From an uncultured Corynebacterium sp. (GTDB taxonomy: Bacteria; Actinomycetota; Actinomycetes; Mycobacteriales; Mycobacteriaceae), in contig CALUBS010000008.1 in NCBI GenBank assembly GCA_943914355.1, forward strand, positions 21,620-85,619: a stretch of 64,000 nucleotides of DNA, read 5' to 3'. Numbering within the stretch: position 1 is the first letter of the stretch; the number at the start of each line of letters is the position of its first letter. The position numbers and the translations under genes were made by a program. The notes beneath the pieces are model-generated. The model ran no database searches, was not told the origin of the DNA, and saw only the letters and a list, made by a program, of their open reading frames with translations. This document shows, piece by piece, positions 42,980 through 52,413 of this stretch.

Positions 42980-45900
42980 TTAAGCCTGGCATTGTGAGGA
43001 TACGCTCTTGTCGTATTTGGAATATTGCTTCAAAGCGTCATAGAAGGCGTCGGAATATCCGGTGGCGCCTTCGGGAAGCGGGTGCACGCCATCGGAGTAG
43101 AGCATGTCCGGATTATTTTCGGCATAGCCACACCAGTCGGCGATATAGGCATTGTCGTATTCCTTGGCGGCGTCGATGACGTCCTGCTGGGACTGCGCCA
43201 TCCACTCGCGATCACCGTAGGGAACAACCATTACCACGGTATGGTCCTTGCCGATGATGTCCATGGCCTGGCTGATTTGATTTGGCTGGGCGGCGCCGTT
43301 GGTGCCGAAGCCCAAGAATACGGTATCGCGCAACGTGCCGGCGTCCTTCATTTGTTGAAGGATTTGGATACCCACCGTGTAGTGGCGGGATTCTTGGGCA
43401 TCGATATAAATTCCGGGGAAACGTTGGCTGAGGGCATCGCTAGCCGCCAGCATCACCGAGTCACCGATCGCGGTAATGTCCGTTCCCTTCGGGATGGGGC
43501 GGGTCTTGGCGTCATCCTTCGCCTCGTCTTCATCGTCTTCAGTTGATGCTGTCGACGGAGCGGATGCCTCCGGTGGAGGTGGGTTATTGCTTTCGTTTTG
43601 CTGCTGGAGCTGGTCGAGCTGCTGCTCCAATTCGGTCTTGTCGCTGGAATTAACTACGCCGTACACAACGCCCACCAGAGAAGCGACGACCAAGAACGGG
43701 ACGGCAGGCCACATGGCCTTGCCAAAACCATCCTTGAGTTCGCTGAAGCTCGGGCGCGAGGCCCAGTAGTTCTTCCACGTCTTCTTGTACCCGCCGCGGC
43801 GGAAAGGATTCTCGATGAACTGATACGAGATCTCCGAGAGGATCAGGGAGATGGGGACGGCGACAAGACCCAGAATCCAGGTGTTCTCAGAATTCTGATT
43901 GCCATGGAACAGAGCCTCCAAAATCATGATGACCGGCCAGTGCCACAGGTACAGCGAGAAGGAACGCTGACCGAGCCACCGACTGACCTTCGTCCTAAAC
44001 AGCGGCGTCATCGGGCCGTACTCGTGGATGACACCCCACACCATGAGGGCACCCAGGATGCTGGTGAGGAAGAGTCCGCCGCGGTAGGTAAATTCGGCAT
44101 CGTCAGGCATGAGGAATAGCTGCGCGACATAGCCGATGAGCGCCAAGAAGCCAATGATGCCGGCGGCACGGGTTTCTACCTTGCCGGAGGATGCCCAAGA
44201 ATCCGCGTTGGGATCGGACTTCGTAGAGGTCACCAACAAGGAGAGGACAGCGCCGGTCAACAGGCCAAAAGCGTGGGTATCCGTGCCGTAGTACACGCGG
44301 GTGGGGTCTTCGCCTGGCGTAAAGATAAACCACATGGCCGCGAAGGAGGCAAGCCCCAGCACGCTGGCGACGACGACCGGAAGGCGGCGCGGCTGGCGTG
44401 ACGAGATGCGGAAAATACCCAGCATGAGCAGTGGCCAGATGAGGTAGAACTGCTCTTCTACGGCGAGTGACCAGTAGTGGGCGAATACCTGGATCTCGTT
44501 ATCGGCGAAATAGGATTGCGAGGTCGCAATCTGCGTCCAGTTATTTACAAAGAACAGGGTGCCGAAGAATTGCTGACGCAGGCCGACGGCCAAATCGCCG
44601 CCAACCCACGCAACGATTGCCGTACAGAAAACGAGCACGGCGACGGCGGCCGGCAGGATGCGCCTAAAGCGTCGGACCCAAAAGTCTTTCAGGCTAATCG
44701 TCCCGGATGTGCGATATTCGCGCACGAGGAGTGACGTAATAAGGAATCCGGAGAGGACGAAGAACATGTCCACGCCCAAGTAACCGCCGGGTAGGGCGTC
44801 GCCGAAAAAGTGGTACAAGACAACGGCGAGAACGGCTAGGCCGCGCAGGCCATCAAGGCCCTTGACTTGGCGTAGCCGCGCGTGCCGTTTCTTGCGCACG
44901 TTTTTATCCTCTGGCGGTATTGCAAGTACTTCAGAGTCGTTTTGTTGATTCTGCAAGGGATATTTCGATTTATTGGCGCCCTGCTTGCCCTGCGAAGACG
45001 CCTTCTCCGCTGAGTGATCGGCGGCAGGCTGTTGTTCTCGCGTGTTCTCTTCGGCAGGGCGCTTAGCCTGAAAGGCCTTCGTGGGCGCGGTCTTCTCTCC
45101 GCTTGGGTTCCCAGGTTTCTGTTCTTGCGCAGAGGCGGGCCCCTGGTTAGAGGCAGGCTCCTGGACGGAGGCGGGGCCTTGTGCCACGGCGGATTCTTGT
45201 GCGGTTTGGCGCTGCTCTGGTCGCTTGCGACTAGATGCGCGCTGTTCAGGCTTGTGCTGTTTGGGCTTTTGGGCGGGCCAAGACTGCTGGGTGGGAAATT
45301 CAGGGGTTCCTTGTGCGGCGTTCGCAGAATCATCGGCAGGCTTTGCAGGGCCAGAAGGCTTAGTCGTACCCGAAGGACGAGCGGCGTCGGAGGACCGAGT
45401 AGTACCGGAAGACTGGGATGCGCTAGCGGAGTTTTTAGGGCGGGAAGTACTAGGACTGCTGGACGTACCGCCGGGGCTCGCTGGGAATTCCTTCGTCTCG
45501 GCCGCGGGTTGCTGCGGTTTCTTAGATCCTTTGGGCGTGGCTGGCTTTATCGGTTGGCGCTTTTTCGCTTCGGCTTTTTTCTGCGCGGAACCGTTTTGCT
45601 TGTTTTGTGTAGTGCCCTTAGTTGGAGCGGATTTGTCGCCCTTCGCATTTTGGGTGCGAGTTGCCTGCTTTTGTTGCGGCGTGGGCGTACCTATCTGGCG
45701 CGACTGGCGCGCGAGACCACGGTTGATGTCCGTAGGCTTTGTTTGTGCAGCTTTCTTACTGTCCTGCTTGCCTTTGTCCTGTGGTGTTGACTTGCTGTTT
45801 TGCCCACTCGAGCGGGGAGCCTGTTGTTGCTTCCGCGCGCCTTTATCAGTGTGGCTTTCCGCATTCGGTTCGGCGGGTGCGGTGGATTTAGGCGTGGAAG

Positions 45901-46024
45901 CCTCAGTGGAGGAATCACCTGTAGGCCCATCCTTTTGCCGCGTCGAAGGCGGCGTGGCCTCATTACGCTCGGAATCTTTCTTCCCCAGCAGCGAGCGCAG
46001 AAAACGATTCACATGAACTCCCAT
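42980..46024 (-). CDS. Membrane acyltransferase 3 (OafA type) with SGNH domain and huge disordered N-terminus
   Basis: The 1,014 residues fall into three parts. Residues 1 to about 375 are low-complexity Gln/Lys/Pro/Ser/Thr/Ala, with no hydrophobic segment. Next comes an acyltransferase-3 domain (about 385-790) with the KGLDGLRGLAVLAVVLYHF start, GYLGVDMFFVLSGFLI and about ten membrane helices. A coiled-coil and acidic linker then leads to an SGNH domain (about 850-1000) with GDSVM, FGTNG and DGVHP giving the Ser, Asn and Asp-His residues. Such proteins O-acylate envelope sugars, moving acyl groups across the membrane to the SGNH domain. The N-terminal extension is far longer than usual. GTG 46012, preceded by GGGAG, is a likely alternative start. 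Confidence 0.88.
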   Translation of the reverse strand: MGVHVNRFLRSLLGKKDSERNEATPPSTRQKDGPTGDSSTEASTPKSTAPAEPNAESHTDKGARKQQQAPRSSGQNSKSTPQDKGKQDSKKAAQTKPTDINRGLARQSRQIGTPTPQQKQATRTQNAKGDKSAPTKGTTQNKQNGSAQKKAEAKKRQPIKPATPKGSKKPQQPAAETKEFPASPGGTSSSPSTSRPKNSASASQSSGTTRSSDAARPSGTTKPSGPAKPADDSANAAQGTPEFPTQQSWPAQKPKQHKPEQRASSRKRPEQRQTAQESAVAQGPASVQEPASNQGPASAQEQKPGNPSGEKTAPTKAFQAKRPAEENTREQQPAADHSAEKASSQGKQGANKSKYPLQNQQNDSEVLAIPPEDKNVRKKRHARLRQVKGLDGLRGLAVLAVVLYHFFGDALPGGYLGVDMFFVLSGFLITSLLVREYRTSGTISLKDFWVRRFRRILPAAVAVLVFCTAIVAWVGGDLAVGLRQQFFGTLFFVNNWTQIATSQSYFADNEIQVFAHYWSLAVEEQFYLIWPLLMLGIFRISSRQPRRLPVVVASVLGLASFAAMWFIFTPGEDPTRVYYGTDTHAFGLLTGAVLSLLVTSTKSDPNADSWASSGKVETRAAGIIGFLALIGYVAQLFLMPDDAEFTYRGGLFLTSILGALMVWGVIHEYGPMTPLFRTKVSRWLGQRSFSLYLWHWPVIMILEALFHGNQNSENTWILGLVAVPISLILSEISYQFIENPFRRGGYKKTWKNYWASRPSFSELKDGFGKAMWPAVPFLVVASLVGVVYGVVNSSDKTELEQQLDQLQQQNESNNPPPPEASAPSTASTEDDEDEAKDDAKTRPIPKGTDITAIGDSVMLAASDALSQRFPGIYIDAQESRHYTVGIQILQQMKDAGTLRDTVFLGFGTNGAAQPNQISQAMDIIGKDHTVVMVVPYGDREWMAQSQQDVIDAAKEYDNAYIADWCGYAENNPDMLYSDGVHPLPEGATGYSDAFYDALKQYSKYDKSVSSQCQA

Positions 46025-46156
46025 TGCACTACGAAAATGTACTAATCGGCCAATTTTAGACCGCGAGCAGCGCCATTACCCAAAGTAGAGAGCACGGCGT
46101 GGCGCGGGAGATTGGCAATATTTAACGGATAGATGGTGAAAGAAAAGAGTCTAATC

Positions 46157-46948
46157 CTATTGGCTGGCAAAAAGCTGATTCAGCACTGTCAGCACCCCAT
46201 ACTCGGTATTGGGCGGGGCGATTGTATCGGCAATGGCTTTGAGCTTAGGATGCGCATTGTCCATGGCAATGGCGGTGCCAGCGGCTTGGAGGAGTTCGAA
46301 ATCATTGAGGAAATCCCCAAACGCCGCGGTGCGAGATTGGGGGATACCCAGCAGCGATGCCATGGTTTCTAGCGCCACCCCCTTATTGACCCCGGCCGCC
46401 ATCACATCGAGCCACACTGCCCCAGATACCGCAATATTGTGCTCGGGCACGGCCTCGCGCAGCGGATCGTGGAGGTGTTTCTCGCTGCCATCGGCGCAGA
46501 AGGCCGCGATTTTGATAATGTCCTCATCGAGCAGATCGTGCAGGTTATCCACCCAGGTGATGGATTTATAGTACTTGGAAATTTCGGCGGAGGCTTGGCC
46601 GTCGATGCCCGTTTCCACAAACGCCGTTGCCGGCGTGCACAGCACCACGGTGTGGGGTTGGGCTACCGCGTCGAGCGCTCTCACCGCAGCGTGGACGGCC
46701 GATGACGGCAGGGGCGTAGTGCTCAGCAGCTCGTTATTGTGCACAACCACGGAGCCATTTTCCGCAATAAAGGTCTCTTCATGAGGAAACATCTCTTGCA
46801 GGGTGGCGAGCTGGCGCCCCGATGCCGGAACGAGGGTGACGCCAAGCTCGGTTGCGCGCTGGCTAGTCTCCGCGAATCCTGGCGGCAAGTCGCCATTTCC
46901 ATCGAGCAGGGTGCCGTCCATGTCTAGGGCGATAAGCTGTGGAAGCAA
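46157..46948 (-). CDS. Cof-type HAD-IIB phosphatase
   Basis: Motif I is LIALDMDGTLLDG (Asp nucleophile, about residue 9), motif II is VPASGR, and motif III/IV are K193-like VNKG and FGDFLNDFELL (about 219-229). The C2-type cap lies between. Cof phosphatases dephosphorylate sugar phosphates, FMN or other small metabolites. The 263-residue length is typical. The start is TTG 46948, the first codon giving the normal N-terminus (LPQLIALDMDG). The gene is divergent from the enoyl-CoA hydratase gene, with 68 bp between. Confidence 0.9.
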   Translation of the reverse strand: MLPQLIALDMDGTLLDGNGDLPPGFAETSQRATELGVTLVPASGRQLATLQEMFPHEETFIAENGSVVVHNNELLSTTPLPSSAVHAAVRALDAVAQPHTVVLCTPATAFVETGIDGQASAEISKYYKSITWVDNLHDLLDEDIIKIAAFCADGSEKHLHDPLREAVPEHNIAVSGAVWLDVMAAGVNKGVALETMASLLGIPQSRTAAFGDFLNDFELLQAAGTAIAMDNAHPKLKAIADTIAPPNTEYGVLTVLNQLFASQ

Positions 46949-47016
46949 AATTAAGACCTATCTGTGAAGTCGCAAACAGTAGCTAGGTATATGAGTTGTG
47001 TGTCACAATAGGGGAT

Positions 47017-48051
47017 ATGACTAATGATGCACCTATCGTGTCCTCAATCCGCAACCATACCGGAGTCATTGAGTTCAACCGCCCAAAGGCTCTCAACTCC
47101 CTGAGCCCAGAAATGATCGATCTCATTGCCGCCGCTTTGGATAAGTGGCGCGATGATGACGAGGTAGAGCAGGTCCTTTTGACCTCTACCAACCCCAAGG
47201 CTTATTGCGCCGGCGGCGATGTCCGCTTGGCCCGCGACGGCATCGTGGACGGCAAATACGGCGAAGTGGATGACTTCTTTGCCTCGGAATACACCCTCAA
47301 CGGGGATATCGCGGAATACCCCAAGCCGGTCATCGCGCTGGTGGATGGCATCGCTATGGGCGGCGGTCTTGGTGTCTCCGCGCACGGCTCGCACTGCGTG
47401 GTCACGGATAAGACTTTCGCCTCCATGCCGGAGATGAATATTGGTTACGTCACGGATGTGGGCATGGCGTATGCCTCCCAAAACGCCGTAGGCACGCGCG
47501 GTAAGGCCTCGCCAGAGCTCGCGAAGTTCTGGGGTATTACCGGCTACCGCATGTACGCCGCCGACCTCGTGTGGAGCGGGCTGGCCACTGACTACGTAAA
47601 AGACGGCGATGCCTTTGCCAGCGACGTCATTGACAAAGGCATTGACGCCGCGCTGGAACAGCACTCCGTGCAGCCAGAAGATGAGGCCCCGCTTGCGGAG
47701 CTCATCGAGGGGATCGAGGCTAGCTTCCGCCACGGTTCCTGGCAGGACATCATCGCTGCCGCAGAGGAGTACCCAGAACTGAAGGAGCTGGTAGAAAAGC
47801 TTACCGCGCAGGCCTGCCCGACCTCCATCGTGGCCGCGCTGGAGCTCTACCGAGCAGAGGCGAAATGCTCGAGCATTCGCGATGCCCTTGAGCTGGAAAA
47901 GAAGCTGGGTGCTTATATGTATCGCCGCGATGACTTTTCCGATGGCGTGCGCGCGGTATTGGTGGATAAATCCAATGACGCGGCATTCAAACCGGCAAGC
48001 GTCGCGGATGTGGATGTAGACGTCATCCGCGATGTATTAGCTAAAGATTAA
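47017..48051 (+). CDS. Enoyl-CoA hydratase/isomerase family protein, 3-hydroxyisobutyryl-CoA hydrolase type
   Basis: The 344-residue length with a C-terminal helical extension fits the HIBCH subgroup rather than the shorter (about 260 residue) hydratases. Crotonase markers are NRPKALNSLS (about 20-29), CAGGDV (about 64-69, oxyanion loop) and GIAMGGGLGVSAHG (about 108-121). MPEMNIGYVTDVG (about 136-148) carries the catalytic Glu. HIBCH releases 3-hydroxyisobutyrate in valine breakdown; other acyl-CoA hydrolysis is possible. The ends of this gene and the convergent DUF6882-like gene overlap by 11 bp. Confidence 0.85.
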   Translation: MTNDAPIVSSIRNHTGVIEFNRPKALNSLSPEMIDLIAAALDKWRDDDEVEQVLLTSTNPKAYCAGGDVRLARDGIVDGKYGEVDDFFASEYTLNGDIAEYPKPVIALVDGIAMGGGLGVSAHGSHCVVTDKTFASMPEMNIGYVTDVGMAYASQNAVGTRGKASPELAKFWGITGYRMYAADLVWSGLATDYVKDGDAFASDVIDKGIDAALEQHSVQPEDEAPLAELIEGIEASFRHGSWQDIIAAAEEYPELKELVEKLTAQACPTSIVAALELYRAEAKCSSIRDALELEKKLGAYMYRRDDFSDGVRAVLVDKSNDAAFKPASVADVDVDVIRDVLAKD

Positions 48052-49234
48052 TCCCGCGGAAGGAGGCGTAGGCTGCTCGGGCCCGCGCCTCATTGATCTC
48101 TCGGGGTGGGGTAGCCGCCAGCGTTGCCTCCGTGGCCGCGGATGTGGGCTGCGGCAAATGCAGCGCTTCGGAATCGAGGAGGACGAGGCCGACGCGGCCA
48201 TCGGCAAGCGTGGTGCCCACCAAAGTCCACATGCCCAGGATGGGCAGGGCTAGCTGGGGTATCTGCCGGGCGCGCGCGTAGTCCAGCGGTAGCGCGGGCC
48301 GGATTAGTGCCGGCACCTGGTGATCGATGCCGAAGCGGTACAGGTTCGCGGCAGCCTGCGCGGCTGCGGTGTCCTTGACCTCAGGATCGGCCCACGCCCA
48401 CAGGAATCGCTCTTCCGAAATGGTGGCGATGAGTACCGCCGTGGCCTCGGCCTTCCCACCAGAATAGCGGATCTCCGCCGTGGCCACGTCCGCATTGACG
48501 TGCACCGTGGCCTCGGGGAAATTGCCCTGAAAGTACATCTGGTGCTCCATGCCGTAATAAAAGGCATCCTCGATGATGCGGGTATCCTTCATGCCCGGCT
48601 CGATGGCGGTGATCTGCGGCGAGCCCACTGCGCTAGAAAAATGCAGCGTCGTTCCATCGGAATAATGCTCGACGGACTCCGCAGTGGAGTCCGCGGCAGA
48701 TTCCGCGCCGACCTTTGCGGCCGTGATGCCTAAGTGGTGGGCGAGTTCGTGCACCGCGCGTTGCTCATCAATGTCCGGCGCGCTGCGGCGAATGCCTGCT
48801 GCAACGCTGGTGGGAAAGTCGAGGCGAGGGTGAAAATCCACAGCAATAATCGCCTCATGATCTTCTTGTTGTGCCCGCAGTACCGGGGCATTGCCGGCCA
48901 AGAGGCGAGCGAGGGGGATGAACTTCGCCGGGTCATCCCCGCCCTGCGGCAGGTCGGCCTCCGCCTGCATCGCCCACTGCCAGGTAGGCGAATCGGCGCG
49001 ATCGATGACGGCGATGCGTGTGCCCCGGAAGTCTTTGACACCGGAGGGAGAGCTGCAGCGGATTTCCACGGGCTGATTGTGGTTAAGGCGCCCCTCGGAA
49101 TCCATTGAGGGGGTGAGGAAATTAAATTCCACGTCGGTGGTATCGCCCAAGCGGGCCCGGAAGGCGGCATCAAGGCCCGACTGAATAAAGCAGGCATCGC
49201 GGGTGGCCTGGGCAAGCGAATTCGAAGTATCCAT
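48041..49234 (-). CDS. DUF6882-like protein of unknown function
   Basis: The 397-residue soluble protein appears to contain two related halves. Each has a strand ending in IAVI or IATI, a Trp-x-Trp-Ala motif (TWQWAM near residue 83, FLWAWA near 278), a helix, and a PAL/PVL-containing loop. A closing strand follows (AIIAVDF in the first half, VGLVLLD in the second). This resembles the DUF6882 family, whose function is unknown. No catalytic motif, signal peptide or membrane segment is seen. The neighbour tetR-mmpL is transcribed in the same direction upstream but is separated by 25 bp, so co-transcription is possible. Confidence 0.55.
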   Translation of the reverse strand: MDTSNSLAQATRDACFIQSGLDAAFRARLGDTTDVEFNFLTPSMDSEGRLNHNQPVEIRCSSPSGVKDFRGTRIAVIDRADSPTWQWAMQAEADLPQGGDDPAKFIPLARLLAGNAPVLRAQQEDHEAIIAVDFHPRLDFPTSVAAGIRRSAPDIDEQRAVHELAHHLGITAAKVGAESAADSTAESVEHYSDGTTLHFSSAVGSPQITAIEPGMKDTRIIEDAFYYGMEHQMYFQGNFPEATVHVNADVATAEIRYSGGKAEATAVLIATISEERFLWAWADPEVKDTAAAQAAANLYRFGIDHQVPALIRPALPLDYARARQIPQLALPILGMWTLVGTTLADGRVGLVLLDSEALHLPQPTSAATEATLAATPPREINEARARAAYASFRGINL

Positions 49235-49259
49235 AATTACCTACGAGGATACTGAAACC

Positions 49260-49859
49260 TCATACGAGGCCGCGCAGGGTGGCAAAGGCGTGGTGGACCA
49301 GCTCATCGCGTTCCCTTTTGCCGGGGGACCTGCCCAATTCGCAGCGCCTTTTCAGCTCTTGCTGGCAGGCATTGCCGGTGCTGCCGCACGCGGTCAAGAT
49401 GATGGTGAGCTCGAAGGCCGAATATTCGGGGTAGCGCTCTTGAAAGGCAACGACGACACGGTGCGTGACGCTATCGAATTTCTTCTTTTCCTCGGCGGTG
49501 TGGCTGAGGTTTTCCATCGCCTCGCCGATCTTGAACAGGCTGTGCAGCGAGCGCAGCTCCATGTCTTCATTGTCCAGGGCATCAATGAGCGTGTATTCCA
49601 AGACAGTAGAGATGGGCTCGCTGGGAAATGCGGTGGGGATATCCTCTGCGAATGCCTCGAGGACATCCGCGGTGTAATGCAAGAGGGAATCGGCCACGGA
49701 AGAAAAATAATTGTGGAACGTGCGCGGGGAGACCCCGACGGCGCTGGTGATATTTGAGACCGTGACTGCCTCAGCGCCGCCGTCCAAGGCGAGGCGGGCC
49801 GCGGCATCAGACATGGCCTGGCGCGTTGCTCGCTTCTTGGATTCGCGCAAACTAGTCAC
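49260..49859 (-). CDS. TetR-family regulator of the mmpL operon
   Basis: The N-terminal helix-turn-helix (about 10-55) reads RQAMSDAAARLALDGG, then TVSNITSAVGVSPRTFHNYF, a typical TetR pattern. The C-terminal ligand domain is unremarkable and helical. The start GTG 49859 lies within the mmpL 3' end (8-bp overlap, GTGACTAG), so mmpL and tetR form a coupled operon. The 17-bp palindrome upstream of mmpL is its probable operator, giving autorepression that a ligand, perhaps a lipid precursor or toxic hydrophobe, would relieve. Confidence 0.85.
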   Translation of the reverse strand: MTSLRESKKRATRQAMSDAAARLALDGGAEAVTVSNITSAVGVSPRTFHNYFSSVADSLLHYTADVLEAFAEDIPTAFPSEPISTVLEYTLIDALDNEDMELRSLHSLFKIGEAMENLSHTAEEKKKFDSVTHRVVVAFQERYPEYSAFELTIILTACGSTGNACQQELKRRCELGRSPGKRERDELVHHAFATLRGLV

Positions 49860-52230
49860 GATGAACCTTTCCTACCTTGTCGTGCTGAAAGCGCATGAGT
49901 GTCTCGCGCTCCTTGTGCAGGGCCTCGCCCTCGATATCCATATTAGGCACGATCTTATTCAACCACTTAGGGAACCACCACGCCTTGTCTCCCAAGAGGA
50001 ACATGGTGGCGGGGATGACCATCATGCGGATAACGAAGGCATCGATAAGCACGCCCATTGCCAGGGCGAAGCCCATGGTCTTAATGAATGGCTCGTCCAT
50101 CAGGATAAACGCCGCGAATACCGAAATCATGATGAGTGCTGCGGCCGTGACCATGCGCGCGCCGTGCTTAAAGCCATTCGAGGTCGCGTTGGCGGCGGTC
50201 TTGCCGCTGACGTAGCCCTCGCGCATGCGGGTGACCAAGAAGACCTGGTAGTCCATAGCCAGGCCAAAGGTCAGGCCAATGAGCATGATGGGCAGGAAGG
50301 ACAGCAGCGGCTGCGGGTCGTTGACGAGGCCGAACATGCCCTCTTGCCAGATGCCAACGGTAATGCCGAAGGTGGCGGCCACGGAAAGCCCGTAGCCCGC
50401 GGCGGCAATGAGCGGAACCCAGATGGAGCGGAAGACCAACATCAAGACGATGAAGGCAAGGCCCAAGACGATGGCCACGTACGGTACGAGCACGCTACTC
50501 AGACGCTCAGAAATATCGTCGAAGATCGGGGTGATACCGGTAATGCCGTAGGAGCCGCCGTCCTTAGAAAATTCGCCCTGGTACTCGCGCAGGTGCTCCA
50601 AGGTCTCGGTGGTTTTCTCATCGGTTGCGCCGGTGGTCGGCGTGATCATGATCTGAGCGGCATCGCCGTTATCCGTGGTTTGGATGATTTGGGCGTTATC
50701 CACGCCCTCGGTGTCGTTGAACTTGTGGAGCAGATCCTGGAAGGCCGGCATGCGGTCTTGTTCGGAGACGTCTTCCACATTGACGAAGGCGATCATCGGG
50801 GCATTGCGGCCTGGACCAAAGGCCTCCTCGGACATCTCGTAGGCCTCACGCTGCGGGGTGCCGGGTTTAGCGGAGCCATCGGTAGGCATAGCCAGGCGCA
50901 TATTCGCAAACGGGATGGCCAGGATGGCAAGCACGATAACGCCTACGCCTAGGTGCAGCCACGGGTGGGCGCGCACGCGGCGGACCCAGCGCAGGCCCAT
51001 GGTTGGCTTCTCGTCCTCGGGGTCTGGAACCTTGGGGCCGGGCACGCGCCCGGCGAAGATCTTGGTGCCCAGCAGGCCCAGCACGGCGGGGATAAAGGTA
51101 TTGGCCACTAGCACGGCGATGACCACGGTGCCCGCGGCGGCGATAGCCATGGTGGATAGGAATGGGATGCCGATAATAGTCAGGGCCGCCAGGGCGATGA
51201 CCACGGTGGTACCGGCGAAGACGACGGAGCCGCCGGCGGTGCCCAGCGCCATGCCCATGGCGTGAGCGCGGGTGCCCTTATCCATCTTCTTCAGTTCCTT
51301 GGCCAGTTCCTTTGGCGTCAGGTTATTCAGGCCCGAGGAGGTGATGAGCTCATTGCGGAAGCGGTTGACAATGAACAGGGCGTAGTCGATGCCCACGGCA
51401 AGGCCGATCATGGAGGCTAGCGTCGGGGTCATATCGGAGACGGTATCGGTAAAGATGGTGGCCAGCTGTACGCCGAGGATGCCGATGCCCACGCCGATGA
51501 CGGCGGAAATCAGCGGCATGCCGACAGCTACGAAGGAGCCGAAGGTCACCAGCAATACGATGGCGGCAACCACCATGCCGATAAGTTCGGCGCTGCCATT
51601 CATGCCAGCCTCGGCCATCGCAAAGGCATTGCCCTGGTACTTAACGGAGAGGCCTTCGCCGTCATGCTCGTGCAGGACATCCGTTACCGCAGCCATATCG
51701 TCATCGTTGATGTCCATGACATCAGCGGCATCGAAGGCGATGGTGACGGTGCCGGTGGTCTTATCCTCGCTCAGCGGGGAAAGCTGCTGCAGGTTCTTCG
51801 CAACCTGCTCTTCGGGTATGCCTTGGGCCCGCATCTGCTCGCCCATTTGCTTTTCCATACCAGCGGCGGCGAGGACCGGGCTGACCAACTCATCCTCGTT
51901 CTTCAGCGCACCGGTGTCCTTGAGATCTTGGAGCAGCTTGTCGATGTCCCCGGCAACGGCATCATCGCTCAGCTCCTTGCCCGCAGGGGCTTGGATGACC
52001 ACGGTGCCCTCTGGGGAGCTCATGGCATCGGTATCTTGATCGAAGTGCTCCATCATCTCTTCTTGAGTAGTGGTGGAGTCCATCTCCGGCATGGCGAAGT
52101 TGGGGTTCGGGGTTTTGGCAAAGCCGGCGGTGAGGCCGACCATCGCCATCAAGACGATGATCCAGAAGGCGAGGAAAGGCCATACTGTGCGGTAGGACCA
52201 GCTTCCCAGCCGGTAGAGGAATCTGGACAT
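49852..52230 (-). CDS. MmpL/RND-family membrane transporter
   Basis: The 792 residues contain 12 membrane segments in the MmpL order: TM1 (about 15-37), a large periplasmic loop, TM2-6, a second loop (about 430-560), and TM7-12. VGIDYALFIVNRFR after TM4 and FGLAMDYQVFLVTRMRE after TM10 are the conserved Asp-Tyr proton-relay motifs of MmpL3-like transporters. Corynebacterial MmpL proteins export trehalose monomycolate or other envelope lipids; the substrate here is not determined. AAGGAG lies before ATG 52230. The tetR gene follows in the same operon. Confidence 0.92.
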   Translation of the reverse strand: MSRFLYRLGSWSYRTVWPFLAFWIIVLMAMVGLTAGFAKTPNPNFAMPEMDSTTTQEEMMEHFDQDTDAMSSPEGTVVIQAPAGKELSDDAVAGDIDKLLQDLKDTGALKNEDELVSPVLAAAGMEKQMGEQMRAQGIPEEQVAKNLQQLSPLSEDKTTGTVTIAFDAADVMDINDDDMAAVTDVLHEHDGEGLSVKYQGNAFAMAEAGMNGSAELIGMVVAAIVLLVTFGSFVAVGMPLISAVIGVGIGILGVQLATIFTDTVSDMTPTLASMIGLAVGIDYALFIVNRFRNELITSSGLNNLTPKELAKELKKMDKGTRAHAMGMALGTAGGSVVFAGTTVVIALAALTIIGIPFLSTMAIAAAGTVVIAVLVANTFIPAVLGLLGTKIFAGRVPGPKVPDPEDEKPTMGLRWVRRVRAHPWLHLGVGVIVLAILAIPFANMRLAMPTDGSAKPGTPQREAYEMSEEAFGPGRNAPMIAFVNVEDVSEQDRMPAFQDLLHKFNDTEGVDNAQIIQTTDNGDAAQIMITPTTGATDEKTTETLEHLREYQGEFSKDGGSYGITGITPIFDDISERLSSVLVPYVAIVLGLAFIVLMLVFRSIWVPLIAAAGYGLSVAATFGITVGIWQEGMFGLVNDPQPLLSFLPIMLIGLTFGLAMDYQVFLVTRMREGYVSGKTAANATSNGFKHGARMVTAAALIMISVFAAFILMDEPFIKTMGFALAMGVLIDAFVIRMMVIPATMFLLGDKAWWFPKWLNKIVPNMDIEGEALHKERETLMRFQHDKVGKVHRD

Positions 52231-52277
52231 GGTGAGCTCCTTTATGCGTGAGAGGTGTGGGCACTGCTTCTAAAACC

Positions 52278-52294
52278 TTGCATAGTCTATGCAA
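52278..52294 (-). promoter_or_regulatory. Probable TetR operator overlapping the mmpL promoter
   Basis: TTGCATAGTCTATGCAA is a perfect palindrome with a single central base. On the minus strand a candidate -35 TTGCAC (52308-52313) and -10 TAGACT (52284-52289) with an 18-bp spacer place the palindrome over the -10. It is the only strong dyad in the 183-bp gap, and the operon encodes a TetR protein. Confidence 0.65.
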
Positions 52295-52413
52295 TCTTGC
52301 GGAAATGGTGCAAAATAAGGTGCAGGTAGGCATAGTGGCGCAATAATGTGACCTATAACCTAGCCCAGCCCAGAGTGCACAGGGTGGCGCGAAGGATAGG
52401 TAGACTATCGCGC

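Noticed and set aside
49711-50952. 413-codon plus-strand open frame
   Set aside because: It is antisense to tetR and mmpL; His/Gly/Asp-rich shadow frame.
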